Shown: positions 10,257 to 20,833, counted from the first letter of the stretch. The stretch is DNA of 64,000 nt from Archangium gephyra (GCA_003243425.1 QFQP01000028.1:1-64000), one strand, 5' to 3'. Translations and numbers: made by a program. Notes: a model not told the origin generated them from the sequence alone.

Positions 10257-10873
10257 CGCTGCGCGTGGTGCTCGCAGACGATCATCCCGTCACCCGCATG
10301 GGCCTGCGCGCCGTGCTGGCGAGCGCGCCGGAGCTGGTGCTGGTCGCCGAGTGTGTCGACGGGAAGAGCGCGTTGTCGAAGATCCTCGAGCTGCGGCCCG
10401 ACGTCGCGGTGCTCGATCTCAAGTTGCCAGACCTCACCGGCCTCGACGTGCTCGCGGCGCTCGACGAGCAGGGCTGTCGCGTTCCGGCGCTGTTCCTCTC
10501 GGCGCAGGCGAACGAAGACTACGTGACGCAGGCGCGCGCGCTGGGGGCGTACGGCTTCGTCACCAAGGACACGCCGCCCGAGACCCTGCTGCGCCACATT
10601 CGTGACGTCGCGGCCCGCCGCGCGGTGTGGTCTCCGGCGCAGCGGGAGTTGTTCCGCGATGCGTCGCTGCGGCCCGCGCTGTCGCCCCGTGAGTTCGAAG
10701 TGCTGCGGGCGCTGGCGACCGGCGCGTCGAACAAGGAGATCGCGCAGCAGCTCGGGCTGTCAGACGGCACGGTGCGCATTCACGTGAGCAACATCTTCGC
10801 CAAGCTCGACGTCGACGACCGCACCGCGGCGGTGACGCTCTCGCTCAAGCGGGGGCTCATCGAGCTCCCGTGA
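10253..10873 (+). CDS. NarL/LuxR-family response regulator
   Basis: This 206-residue two-domain regulator has an N-terminal receiver (acidic pair at D9-D10, phospho-acceptor Asp55 in V-A-V-L-D-L-K-L-P-D, a conserved Lys near residue 104). Its C-terminal LuxR-type helix-turn-helix contains LSPREFEVLRALATGASNKE. It overlaps the hybrid kinase by 4 bp and is the likely final acceptor of the phosphorelay from the kinase HPt domain. It probably acts as a DNA-binding transcription factor in the cytoplasm. Target genes are not evident from the neighbourhood. Confidence 0.93.
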   Translation: MTLRVVLADDHPVTRMGLRAVLASAPELVLVAECVDGKSALSKILELRPDVAVLDLKLPDLTGLDVLAALDEQGCRVPALFLSAQANEDYVTQARALGAYGFVTKDTPPETLLRHIRDVAARRAVWSPAQRELFRDASLRPALSPREFEVLRALATGASNKEIAQQLGLSDGTVRIHVSNIFAKLDVDDRTAAVTLSLKRGLIELP

Positions 10874-10918
10874 CCGTTCAGGTCCGTCGATGAACCGCCT
10901 GCCGGGAGTCGAAGGAAG

Positions 10919-10991
10919 TGGGCCCACCAGGATTCGAACCTGGAACCAAGCGGTTATGAGCCGCCAGCTCTAACCGTTGAGCTATAGGCCC
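10919..10991 (-). tRNA. tRNA with CAT anticodon, most likely tRNA-Ile2 (lysidine type)
   Basis: A 73-nt cloverleaf read on the minus strand. Its acceptor stem is GGGCCTA/TGGGCCC, it has a GGTTCGAATCC T-arm, and the anticodon loop is CTCATAA (10954-10960) on a GCGG/CCGC stem. The CAT anticodon fits elongator Met or the AUA-reading Ile2 tRNA. The GGGCCTATAGCTCA 5' half and the TGGGCCCA end resemble Ile2 genes more. The CCA tail is not encoded. It lies between the regulator gene and the TetR gene, on the opposite strand. Confidence 0.9.
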
Positions 10992-11031
10992 GTTTCGCCT
11001 CGACGAACGACGGCCCTCCTACCAGACAACC

Positions 11032-11655
11032 GTGCCCACCCGATCTCGGAAGAAGCGTGAGACGTACCACCACGGTGATCTCAGCCGTGCGCTGGTCGGG
11101 GCTGCCATCGAGCTCATCAGCAAGGGCAACTCGGAGCAGATCACGCTCCGCGAAGTGAGCCGCCGCGTGGGCGTGAATCACCGCGCGGTGTACCGGCACT
11201 TCAAGGACCTGACGGCCCTGCTGGCCGCGGTCGCAGAGCAGGGCTACCGGCAGCTCCTCGAGACGCTGCGCGCCGCCCTCGAGAGCGCGCGCCGCTCGCC
11301 GCCCGACAAACGCATGGAGGCGATGGCCACGGCCTACGTAGGCTTCGCGATCGATCACTCCGCGCACTACCGCATCATGTTCGGGCGGCGCTTGAACGAA
11401 GACGACCGCTTCCCGGTGCTCGAAGAGCTGGTGCAGGAGGCGTACACGCTCATCGAGCAGGAGATCGCCAGCGGCGTGGAGGCAGGCGCCTTCGTCAGCC
11501 GCCCACGGCGTGAGCTGGTCTTCAGCTTCTGGTCTCTGGCGCATGGCTTCGCGTCGCTGGCGCTGGTTCGCCGCATCAAGGTCAAGCGCGTGCTGGTCGA
11601 GCCGTACGTCCGGCAGATCGTCGCGCCCTTCGTGGCGGGGCTCCGCGCACTCTGA
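11032..11655 (+). CDS. TetR/AcrR-family transcriptional regulator
   Basis: A 207-residue regulator starting at GTG 11032. The N-terminal helix-turn-helix (about residues 10-60) contains ITLREVSRRVGVNHRAVYRHF, the recognition-helix pattern of TetR proteins. The C-terminal part, with H-Y-R-I-M-F-G, resembles the WHG-type ligand-binding domain. It probably represses transcription until it binds a small ligand. The next gene, an alpha/beta hydrolase 63 bp downstream, carries a perfect palindrome over its ribosome-binding site, which may be this regulator's operator. Confidence 0.9.
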   Translation: MPTRSRKKRETYHHGDLSRALVGAAIELISKGNSEQITLREVSRRVGVNHRAVYRHFKDLTALLAAVAEQGYRQLLETLRAALESARRSPPDKRMEAMATAYVGFAIDHSAHYRIMFGRRLNEDDRFPVLEELVQEAYTLIEQEIASGVEAGAFVSRPRRELVFSFWSLAHGFASLALVRRIKVKRVLVEPYVRQIVAPFVAGLRAL

Positions 11656-11695
11656 AGGTGCATGTGGGTCTGTGCTGACGGAATGTTTGGTGGTT

Positions 11696-11714
11696 ATGTC
11701 TCCAGTGGAGACAT
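11696..11714. promoter_or_regulatory. 19-bp perfect palindrome overlapping the hydrolase ribosome-binding site, candidate TetR operator
   Basis: ATGTCTCCAGTGGAGACAT has 9-bp arms around a central G at 11705. The GGAG at 11707-11710 is also the best ribosome-binding site for the ATG at 11719 (8-nt spacing). A protein bound here would block the hydrolase gene, and the RNA hairpin would bury its own Shine-Dalgarno sequence. The symmetry and length suit a TetR-family operator, and a TetR gene ends only 41 bp upstream. Which regulator binds is inference. Confidence 0.55.
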
Positions 11715-11718
11715 TTTC

Positions 11719-12606
11719 ATGGGTGAGCCACTGCGAATCACGGCGACGGACGGGTACGGGCTGGTGGGCACGCTGTTCGGGCGCGACCAACGCGGGCCGG
11801 TGGTGGTGATCAACGGCGCGACCGGCGTGCGACAGCGCTACTACGCGCACTTCGCGCAATGGCTGGTGGAGCTCGGCGCCACGGTGGTGACCTACGACTA
11901 CCGCGGCATCGGCGCGTCACGGCCCCACCGGCTCAAGGGGTTTCAGGGCCGCATGCGCGACTGGGGCGAGCACGACTTCGAAGGCGTGTTGCGGTGGGTG
12001 AAGCAGTCGTTCGCCGGGCGTGAAGTGGTGGTGGTCGGTCACAGCGTCGGCGGGCAGCTCATCGGCATGGCGGCGAGCAACGGCGACATCGCGCGCGTGT
12101 TGACCGTGGCCTCGCAGGTGGGCTCGTGGCGGTTGTGGCCCGGCGCCTCGAAGTGGGCGTTCGCGGGGCTGTGGTACGGGCTGATGCCGGGCCTGACCCG
12201 GGTGATGGGCTACTTCCCCGGGCAGTTGGGAATCGGCGCCGACCTGCCGCGCGAAGTGGCGCTCGAGTGGGCCAGCTGGTGCCGGCACGACGACTACTTC
12301 CTGGGTCACGGCATCGCGCGCGAGGGCTACGAGCGGGTGAGGGTGCCGATGCTGAGCCTGTCTTTCGGTGACGACGGGTACGCGCCGAAGGCGGCGGTCG
12401 ATCAACTCCACTCGATCTATTCACGCGCGCAGGTCGAGCGGGTGCATCTCACCGAGAAAGCGGTCGGCCACTTCGGGTTCTTCCGCGAGAAGTTCGCGTC
12501 GAGCCTGTGGCCTCTCGTGGAAGAGTTCCTGCGAGGTCAGGGTGCCGAGTCGATCAGCTCACGGACCACCCGGCGGGCGCCCCACGCGCACGCAGGCACG
12601 CTCTGA
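11719..12606 (+). CDS. alpha/beta hydrolase
   Basis: A 295-residue soluble hydrolase. The nucleophile elbow is G-H-S-V-G-G with Ser109, and the oxyanion region and Y-D-Y-R-G-I-G segment are typical of esterase-like alpha/beta hydrolases. A late His in V-G-H-F-G-F-F is a good candidate for the catalytic base. I chose ATG 11719 because it has GGAG 8 nt upstream and removes a non-conserved lead-in. The last 70 bp overlap the 3' end of the convergent flavoprotein gene. It probably forms a regulatory pair with the upstream TetR gene. Substrate unknown. Confidence 0.85.
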   Translation: MGEPLRITATDGYGLVGTLFGRDQRGPVVVINGATGVRQRYYAHFAQWLVELGATVVTYDYRGIGASRPHRLKGFQGRMRDWGEHDFEGVLRWVKQSFAGREVVVVGHSVGGQLIGMAASNGDIARVLTVASQVGSWRLWPGASKWAFAGLWYGLMPGLTRVMGYFPGQLGIGADLPREVALEWASWCRHDDYFLGHGIAREGYERVRVPMLSLSFGDDGYAPKAAVDQLHSIYSRAQVERVHLTEKAVGHFGFFREKFASSLWPLVEEFLRGQGAESISSRTTRRAPHAHAGTL

Positions 12607-13927
12607 CCCGGAAACACGGTGTCGCCCACCCGCACCAGGCCCTTCACGCCCGTTCGCCCCGTCGGGAACCCACGTCGCAAGGTCGCGAAGTCGAACGGCA
12701 ACCCGCCAACCCGGCCGCCGCTGCGCCCGGTGAAGTTCTGCCAGGTGGTGGGAGTGCCAGGCATGACGACGGGCTTCTTCGCGTCGCGCGCCGCAGGAAA
12801 CAGCGCGGTGAGTGCATCAATCAGCGTCTGGCTGACGACGTGCTTGTCGACGTTCACGTCGCTGCGCGCGTGGGTCGACATGGTGACCGCGCGGAAGCCT
12901 TGCGGTCCCGCGCCCAGCGTCGCGAAGGTGGAATGGGCGCCGATGCCACGGAGCGGTTCATCGACGACGAGCTGGTGATACGGCGCGACGTCATCACCGA
13001 AGACATCTTCGATGCCGAGATACAGCGTGCACGTGGCCCAGGCCTCGCGATGGCGGTTCACGGTACCGGCGAACGCACGCTTCAATTCAGGCGACGCGAG
13101 TCGGTGCGCGTCCCAGTGCGTGAGGTTCAGCACCAGGTGCTCCGCTTGATGTTCACCGACTGAAAAGCCACCGCCGCGCTTCGCGAACGACGCGACGGGG
13201 GCGTGAACTTCAGCGAGCCTCCACGTTCGACGAACACGTTCGCGAGGTGCTCGAGCAGCGACGGAAGTCCACCGTTCAACAACGTGAGCGGCCGCTGCAG
13301 GTACTCGATGCCGAGCGCACCGAAGAGCCACGGCGTGTTCGCCGAGGTCGCCTGGGTCGAGACCAGCAGCAACTCGTCGAGCACCGTGTTCTCCGTGCCC
13401 AGCCGTGAGCGCGTGCTGGTGAGCAGCGCAGGCAACAACTTCCACGCGCGCGAGTTCGTCGCTGCACCGAGCAGATCCGCAGGCCCACGTGGAGGAAAGT
13501 GAATCTGCGTGATGAGCGACCACGCCTCGGCGCCGAGCTCTGTCGATGCACGCCAGAAGTCGGTGAACCGCTGGCCGTACAACGCACGCAGCTGGGCTTC
13601 GTTGTCGTCGCGATGCTGCGTGAGCGTGAAGCTGCGCTCGCCGTGGCGCACGGTGATGTTCTTCGTGGCGATCGTCGGCTTCTCTTCGACCGGCGGAACG
13701 TCGAGTTCACGAAGCACGATCGCCAGCGGCATGTCGCCTTCGAGACCCATCAACGTGGTCGCACCGGCGAGGAACCTGAAGTCCTTGATGGGGAACGCCG
13801 ACGCGCAGCCACCCACACGCGACTTCGCCTCGAGCAGCAGGACGTCGTGACCAGCCTTCTGCAGATACAGCGCGGCCACCAGACCACCGGCTCCAGCACC
13901 CACGACGATCGACGACGGCTTGTTCAC
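12537..13927 (-). pseudogene. FAD-dependent phytoene-desaturase-like oxidoreductase, split by a frameshift
   Basis: The N-terminal part starts at GTG 13927 and has the Rossmann FAD motif GAGAGGLVAALYLQKAGHDV followed by E-A-K-S-R-V-G-G. The C-terminal part lies in another minus-strand frame and ends with the family's VGDTVFPGQSVPACAWGARR FAD-closing segment. Together they would make about 460 residues, normal for CrtI/carotenoid-isomerase-like flavoproteins. The reading frame changes near 13190-13200, at a run of five G on the plus strand. This could be a real inactivating indel or a sequencing error in the homopolymer. The 3' end overlaps the hydrolase gene by 70 bp. Confidence 0.75.
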
Positions 13928-13930
13928 GCG

Positions 13931-13952
13931 GTGACGTAGCGCTGAACGTCAC
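13931..13952. promoter_or_regulatory. inverted repeat just upstream of the flavoprotein gene
   Basis: GTGACGT (13931-13937) and ACGTCAC (13946-13952) are perfect inverted copies separated by 8 nt. They lie 4-25 bp before the GTG start at 13927. The position suits an operator or a 5' UTR hairpin for the minus-strand flavoprotein gene. No regulator can be assigned. The remainder of 13953-14136 shows no gene. Confidence 0.35.
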
Positions 13953-14136
13953 TTTCGTTTCGTACACTTGCGAGAGGACCGACCCACTTCGGCGACGCCG
14001 TCATCGTCTGTAGACGTCACCAGGCCTGAACGTCGCGTCGCTGGCGAAATCCACATGCCCCCTCAGGGCCGCTCGCCGAGCACGACCCCACAGGAATACG
14101 GTGCAGACAGGTGTTCAGTGGGGAGCGCGCCTACAT

Positions 14137-14415
14137 TCACTTCTTCGGCTTCACGCGTCGACCTTCGACCACCACGCCTTCCGCCTTCAGCTTCTTGGCC
14201 TGCTGCACCGCCACCTGTGGAGCCAGCGTTCCGTCGCTGCGGTGCACGCGCCACCACGGAATGTCCTTCAGCGAATGCAGCGCACGCACGACCGCACGTG
14301 CAGCGCCCGGCTTTCCCGCCATCAACGCCACGCGCGAATAGCTCGCCGTCTGCCCCTTGGGGATCGCCTTCACTGCGCGCTCGACCGCCAGCAACCACGG
14401 TGTCTTCGTCGTCAT
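14137..14415 (-). CDS. alkyltransferase-like (ATL) DNA-binding protein
   Basis: A 92-residue protein with the fold of the O6-alkylguanine-DNA alkyltransferase DNA-binding domain. It shows IPKGQTASYSRVA, G-A-A-R-A-V-V-R-A-L and I-P-W-W-R-V. In true MGMT/Ada the motif is I-P-C-H-R-V, and here Trp54 replaces the alkyl-accepting Cys. ATL proteins bind alkylated guanine and flag it for nucleotide excision repair instead of repairing it themselves. The usual ATL motif has only one Trp, so the second Trp at the His position is unusual. I chose ATG 14415 because the upstream extension is not conserved-looking. Confidence 0.85.
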   Translation of the reverse strand: MTTKTPWLLAVERAVKAIPKGQTASYSRVALMAGKPGAARAVVRALHSLKDIPWWRVHRSDGTLAPQVAVQQAKKLKAEGVVVEGRRVKPKK

Positions 14416-14508
14416 GAGGAAATCGTGAAGTTCCGGTGAGGGTGGGGTGCCGCAACGACGCGCGCGACATCGCAGAGTTTCTCCACACCCCTCAAGGAGG
14501 AACCCACC

Positions 14509-15267
14509 GTGCGTCACCTCGTCTTCGCGCTTCTCACGCTCACCGGCTGCGCCGCCTCACGCGCCTCCATGCCCACGCTCCGACCGTTTGCCGTCTCCGA
14601 GGCGCCGGTGCTCGAAGAGAACCACTTCACGCGAGACAGGGTCGCGATGGGCGAAGACCACCTGCGCGAAATTCTCGCCGCGCCGATCTTCCTCGAAGAG
14701 AACGCGCGCATCGGCGTGCTGCCCGTCAGCAACGGCTACGCGCCTGAATTCGAAGTGCCGGTTGAAAAGGTGCCCGCTGCACTCGCCGCCGCGCTCGATG
14801 GCAGCGGCCTGTTCGCGCAGTCGTCGGAGTTGTCTTCCGACTTTCCCATCACCGCCGGCATCGGAGGTCTGCGCGAGCTCGCCGCGCGTTACCGCACCGA
14901 ATATCTGCTGCTGTACCGCCACCGCTTCAGCGACGCCGCTCACGGCAACCCGCTCGCCGCGTTCTACGTGACCATCCTCGGCGCGTTCGTCGTGCCCGGC
15001 ACCACCGTCGAGTCGTCGGGTGTGCTCGAAGCCACGCTCTTCGACGTGAAGACCGGCACCATCCTCTTCACCGTCTACGAACGCGTGTCACGCGAAGGGC
15101 TCTCACCTCCGCCCGCCGTGGAACAACGGTGGCGCGACATGCACCAGGAGATGGTCGCCGAAGCGCAGTCGAAGCTCGCCGACCAGGTGCTCGCGCAGCT
15201 CAACCGCCTCGTCGCTTCACGGCCGCGAAATACGCGGAATGCCGTGGTGCAGAACTCGCCCGAATGA
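14509..15267 (+). CDS. predicted lipoprotein of unknown function
   Basis: A 252-residue envelope protein starting at GTG 14509, with a strong AAGGAGG ribosome-binding site 8 nt upstream (14494-14500). The signal peptide ends in L-T-G-C (Cys15), a lipobox. The middle has a TEYLLLYRHRF segment and a hydrophobic stretch near residues 150-165, followed by beta-rich sequence. This looks like myxobacterial lipoproteins of unknown role. It is followed by another secreted small gene with the same style of GGAGG-GTG leader. Confidence 0.75.
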   Translation: MRHLVFALLTLTGCAASRASMPTLRPFAVSEAPVLEENHFTRDRVAMGEDHLREILAAPIFLEENARIGVLPVSNGYAPEFEVPVEKVPAALAAALDGSGLFAQSSELSSDFPITAGIGGLRELAARYRTEYLLLYRHRFSDAAHGNPLAAFYVTILGAFVVPGTTVESSGVLEATLFDVKTGTILFTVYERVSREGLSPPPAVEQRWRDMHQEMVAEAQSKLADQVLAQLNRLVASRPRNTRNAVVQNSPE

Positions 15268-15379
15268 CTTGCAACATCAAGTGCTTGCGGCTTCACACTC
15301 CTTCGCAGAATCAATCGGCGAAGGGCCGGTCTCTCTCCACGCGAGGCAACGATGCCTTCGCTCCAAAGGAGGAAACACC

Positions 15380-15853
15380 GTGTTCAAGAAGCTTCTCGTC
15401 GGCGCTGCACTCACTGTCTCTTCGTTCGCTTTCGCAGGTCCCATGCATGGCGCTGCGCCGGTCCGTGTGCCTCCGCCTGCCCCGGTGATGCACGGTGGCG
15501 GCAATGGCGTTCGTGGCGACGTGTTCGACGTGCAGCAGGGCCATGCGCTGTTGCGCAGCTACGATCACGCCGCCGCTCGTCGCGACATGCGTGCGCTGGT
15601 GAACCTCGACGGGCAGATCGCCAACTTCATCACCGCCGAACTCAACGAGTCGCGCGGTGAAGGCCGCTTCGATCGCCGCGAGAACGGCACCGTTCGCCAG
15701 CTGACGAACCTGCAGAACAGGCTCTCGCGCTTGTACGGCCGCTTCGACGTGCGCTCGGTGAACACCAGGCGCTCGCTGCTCGCTGAGGCGGTGAACATCG
15801 CCGAGCGCGATCTGCGTGGTGGCCGCCGCGACGATCGCTTCGCCCGCCGCTGA
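15380..15853 (+). CDS. small secreted protein of unknown function
   Basis: A 157-residue protein starting at GTG 15380 with AAAGGAGG immediately upstream. The signal peptide is clear (K-K-L-L-V then a hydrophobic core ending S-F-A-F-A). The mature part begins Pro/Gly-rich and then becomes an Arg/Asp/Asn-rich helical region with no Cys. I recognise no domain. It is probably periplasmic or secreted. The ORF can be extended upstream to 15239, but that part overlaps the previous gene and has no ribosome-binding site. Confidence 0.7.
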   Translation: MFKKLLVGAALTVSSFAFAGPMHGAAPVRVPPPAPVMHGGGNGVRGDVFDVQQGHALLRSYDHAAARRDMRALVNLDGQIANFITAELNESRGEGRFDRRENGTVRQLTNLQNRLSRLYGRFDVRSVNTRRSLLAEAVNIAERDLRGGRRDDRFARR

Positions 15854-15933
15854 ACGTCACGTGAAGTGCACATGGGCCCTCTCTTCTCACGCGGAAGCGA
15901 GGGCCCTGATGTTTCCCGCGCTACGTCGCCGGC

Positions 15934-16186
15934 ATGCAGCGGCTGCGCACCATTCTCTTCTCCGTCGGGCTCACGCTCGTCTGCGGCGTGTACGGAGGCT
16001 GGGGCGTGCTGCAGCGCGTGCAGTTCTCGGCGCCGGTCTCCGTGCTCCCAGGTGAGGCTCGAAGCGTCGAGCGAAGCCCCCACGTCACCCAGCCTCATCT
16101 GGCCCATCGTGAGTCTGGTCGCCGCGCTCTTCTGGCTGGTGGTCACGGTGGGCGGCCTGCTGCCTCGAAAATCGCTCGGGAGCTGA
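15934..16186 (+). pseudogene. small two-helix membrane protein, possibly frameshifted
   Basis: From ATG 15934 the first frame encodes a transmembrane-like segment (T-I-L-F-S-V-G-L-T-L-V-C-G-V). After about residue 40 the +1-shifted frame, not this one, continues with a plausible second membrane segment (LIWPIVSLVAALFWLVVTVG) ending at 16186. That suggests a single-base indel around 16040-16065 in a roughly 80-residue membrane protein. Alternatively the first frame simply runs on to 16272. Weak support either way. Confidence 0.3.
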
Positions 16187-16216
16187 TGGCGCGCCGGGGC
16201 AGCGGTGCGGCCTCCG

Positions 16217-16249
16217 AAAAGAAGAAGAGGGAGCCCGCGACGAGCTCCC
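16217..16249 (-). terminator. rho-independent terminator after rpoD
   Basis: On the minus strand the stem GGGAGC/GCTCCC (16244-16249 with 16229-16234, 9-nt loop) is followed by a T-rich run, the complement of 16217-16228. It lies about 30 bp past the rpoD stop and should close the rpsU-yqeY-dnaG-rpoD operon. Confidence 0.6.
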
Positions 16250-16280
16250 CCCCTTTCATTTCTCGAGGCTGACGAAGGGC

Positions 16281-18473
<2,193 letters not shown>

Positions 18474-18565
18474 GCGAGGTGGTCTCCGGCTACTTGAATT
18501 CCCGTAAAACTGAATCGGCCGCCCTTAGCCAAATCCCGGGCGTCCTTCAATAAACGCTGCTCACT

Positions 18566-20314
18566 TCATTTCTGTGACTTCAGCTTTTCCTTCGCAGCCG
18601 TCAACGCGGAGCGTTCGGCCAAAAGGGCAGTGGACTCAGGTGTGAGATCGACGTTTCCGCCCGGAACGTTCTCAAGCGCGACACGGATCTGCTCAAGACG
18701 TTCATCCAGCGCCGCTCTCTTAAGTTCGAGCGACTTTGTGGCGAATGCTTGTTCCGCTTGTTCGTCCGTGAGGCGGTTCACGTCGGGTCGCCAACGGTCG
18801 AACTCCAACTTCATGTCTTCCGGCGCGTCGAACACCGCGTCGGCGACTGGCCTTCCAAACTGGAGGCCTCCGACCAGTCGACGAAGCCCTGCGTGGCTGA
18901 TCTCGTCGACCGCTCGCAGGTTGTCGGCTTTTAGGAGTTCTGGACGACGAAGAATCAGAGACACCCACTTAAATTCAAGGACTTCTCGTGGGCTTCGACG
19001 GACGATTTTTGGCTGGGGCTTTACTGGCGCCGCCGCTCGACCTTTAAGCTCCAGTTCAAGCGTCGAGCCGGGCAAACCGAACCACTTCGCCAAAGAGCCC
19101 ACAAATGCGGCTCTCGCCAAGCCGACTTGAAGCTGGGCCGCGATCGGTCTCATCCGATCTAGTGCTGCCATTTTTTCTTCGAAATCCGACAGGGCACCCT
19201 TCGGAAGCAGCGTCGTGAACAGGTAGTTCGTAAGAGACGGCGCTTGTCGGAGCGTGGTGTGCACAATCTCTTCGCCGACCTCTCTCGCCCAAGTGTCGGG
19301 ATCGTGGCCGTCAGGGAGGGCCGCCACTCGCGCTGGCACGCCGGCAGCCAGAATCACACCAGCGAGGCGTTCCACGGCTTTGCGACCCGCCTCGTCGCCG
19401 TCCAAAAGCAGAACCAACTCTTTGGCGTCTAATCGATGCAACAGCGCGAGATGACCTGGAGTGAGCGCGGTCGAGCAGAGCGCCACGGCGTTCTTCACGC
19501 CGGCGTGGTGCATTCCGATTGCGTCGAAATAGCCCTCGCAGAGAACAGCGGATTTTCTCTTTCGAATCTCGTCACGGGCCACATCGGTGCCGTAGAGAGT
19601 GTCCGACTTGTTGTAGAGCCTGTTTTCCTTTGAATTCAGGTATTTGGGGCCGTCCTCACCCAGTAGAAGCCGACCGCCGAACGCGATGACTCTCCCCTCC
19701 GGAGCGCGAATTGGGATCATCACGCGACCTCGAAACATGTCGTAGTACCCCTCGCCTTTTTGTCGTGGTGAGACGAGTCCTGCTCGTTCGCCAAAGGAGA
19801 GAAGGCCTCGCTCACGCAGTTTGTCAGCCAGTTCGGTCCATGCCAGAGGCGCCCAACCCAAGCCGAAGGTACGAATAATATCGTCTGTCAGGCCACGACC
19901 GTGGAGGTAGTCGCGTGCGGCCCTGCCGATTATCGGGTCCCAGAGTCGTTCGACGAAGTGCTGTTGGGCGAAGTCAGTCGCGTCTTTGACCTGTTGCCGT
20001 TCGACGAACGCGGGATCGGCGACTTGGTCGAGTTCGATTCCCAACTCCGCCGCCAGATCCCGGACGGTCTCCAAGAACGGCTTGCCTAAGAGGCGCTGCA
20101 CAAATCCGATCGCGTCACCGCTCGCTTGGCAGCCAAAGCAGAAGAAGTGCCCGTCCGGCCACACATGGAAGGACGGGGACTTCTCTCCGTGAAAAGGGCA
20201 GAGGCCGCGATACGCGCGCCCGGCCTTCTTCAGTTCTACGCCATGACGCTGCACGAGCGCGACGAGGTCTGCTCGCTCGCGAACTTCCTGCAGCTTGGCG
20301 TCGGAGATGTGCAT
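18566..20314 (-). CDS. dnaG: DNA primase DnaG
   Basis: A 582-residue primase that makes RNA primers at replication forks. The N-terminal zinc-binding domain has Cys39, His42, Cys59 and Cys62. The TOPRIM catalytic core carries Glu260 (in A-V-L-C-E-G-Y-F-D-A) and the DGDEAG motif starting at Asp305. The C-terminal helicase-interaction part is present, so the length is normal. It lies 60 bp after the yqeY stop. By eye its GC content (about 52-60% in sampled lines) is lower than its neighbours, and codon choice is less GC-ending. Confidence 0.97.
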   Translation of the reverse strand: MHISDAKLQEVRERADLVALVQRHGVELKKAGRAYRGLCPFHGEKSPSFHVWPDGHFFCFGCQASGDAIGFVQRLLGKPFLETVRDLAAELGIELDQVADPAFVERQQVKDATDFAQQHFVERLWDPIIGRAARDYLHGRGLTDDIIRTFGLGWAPLAWTELADKLRERGLLSFGERAGLVSPRQKGEGYYDMFRGRVMIPIRAPEGRVIAFGGRLLLGEDGPKYLNSKENRLYNKSDTLYGTDVARDEIRKRKSAVLCEGYFDAIGMHHAGVKNAVALCSTALTPGHLALLHRLDAKELVLLLDGDEAGRKAVERLAGVILAAGVPARVAALPDGHDPDTWAREVGEEIVHTTLRQAPSLTNYLFTTLLPKGALSDFEEKMAALDRMRPIAAQLQVGLARAAFVGSLAKWFGLPGSTLELELKGRAAAPVKPQPKIVRRSPREVLEFKWVSLILRRPELLKADNLRAVDEISHAGLRRLVGGLQFGRPVADAVFDAPEDMKLEFDRWRPDVNRLTDEQAEQAFATKSLELKRAALDERLEQIRVALENVPGGNVDLTPESTALLAERSALTAAKEKLKSQK

Positions 20315-20374
20315 TCGTGCAGTGTCGATTCCTGCTCGTAGAGAGACAGTCGGCCGAGAAACTCGGCGTTAGCA

Positions 20375-20833
20375 TTAGCCGAGTTTGCTCAGCTGCAACT
20401 TGACCTCTTCACTGATCGCCTTGCCTTCAGCCTGACCCTTCAAGCGGGGGGTGACGATCTTCATCACCGCGCCGAGGTCCTTCACCGACTTCGCGTCGGC
20501 CTCGGCGATGGCTTTGGTGATCTCCGCGGCGAGCTGCTCAGCCGACAACTGCGCGGGCAGGTAGGCCTGGAGAATGACGATCTCCTTCTCTTCCTTCTCG
20601 GCGAGATCGGCGCGGTTGGCGGCCTTGTACTCGGCGGCGGCGTCGCGGCGCTGCTTCACCTGCGTGGTGATCACGCTGATGATCGCGGTCTCGTCGAGCA
20701 CCTTGTTCTCGCCTTCGACTTCCTTGTACTTGATGGCGCTCTTCAGGGCGCGAATGGTGGTCAGTTTGACCTCGTCCTTCGCGCGCATCGCGTCCTTCAG
20801 ATCTGCGTCGAGCCGTTCACGAACCGTCGCCAT
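20375..20833 (-). CDS. yqeY: GatB/YqeY-domain protein
   Basis: A 152-residue protein made only of the GatB/YqeY helical domain, seen in the start LDADLKDAMRAKDEVKLTTI and in QAYLPAQLSAEQLAAEI. The domain is also found at the C-terminus of the aminoacyl-tRNA amidotransferase subunit GatB, where it contacts tRNA. The role of free YqeY is not settled. A GAAGGAG ribosome-binding site precedes the ATG. In many bacteria the gene sits between rpsU and dnaG, exactly as here. Confidence 0.95.
   Translation of the reverse strand: MATVRERLDADLKDAMRAKDEVKLTTIRALKSAIKYKEVEGENKVLDETAIISVITTQVKQRRDAAAEYKAANRADLAEKEEKEIVILQAYLPAQLSAEQLAAEITKAIAEADAKSVKDLGAVMKIVTPRLKGQAEGKAISEEVKLQLSKLG

Noticed and set aside
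10919..10991. Calling the CAT-anticodon tRNA initiator Met
   Set aside because: The acceptor stem starts with a full G-C pair and the anticodon stem lacks the three G-C pairs of initiator tRNA. Ile2 or elongator Met fits better.
12507..13163. 218-codon plus-strand frame after the hydrolase gene
   Set aside because: It overlaps the hydrolase end and the antisense of the flavoprotein C-terminus, and shows no domain.
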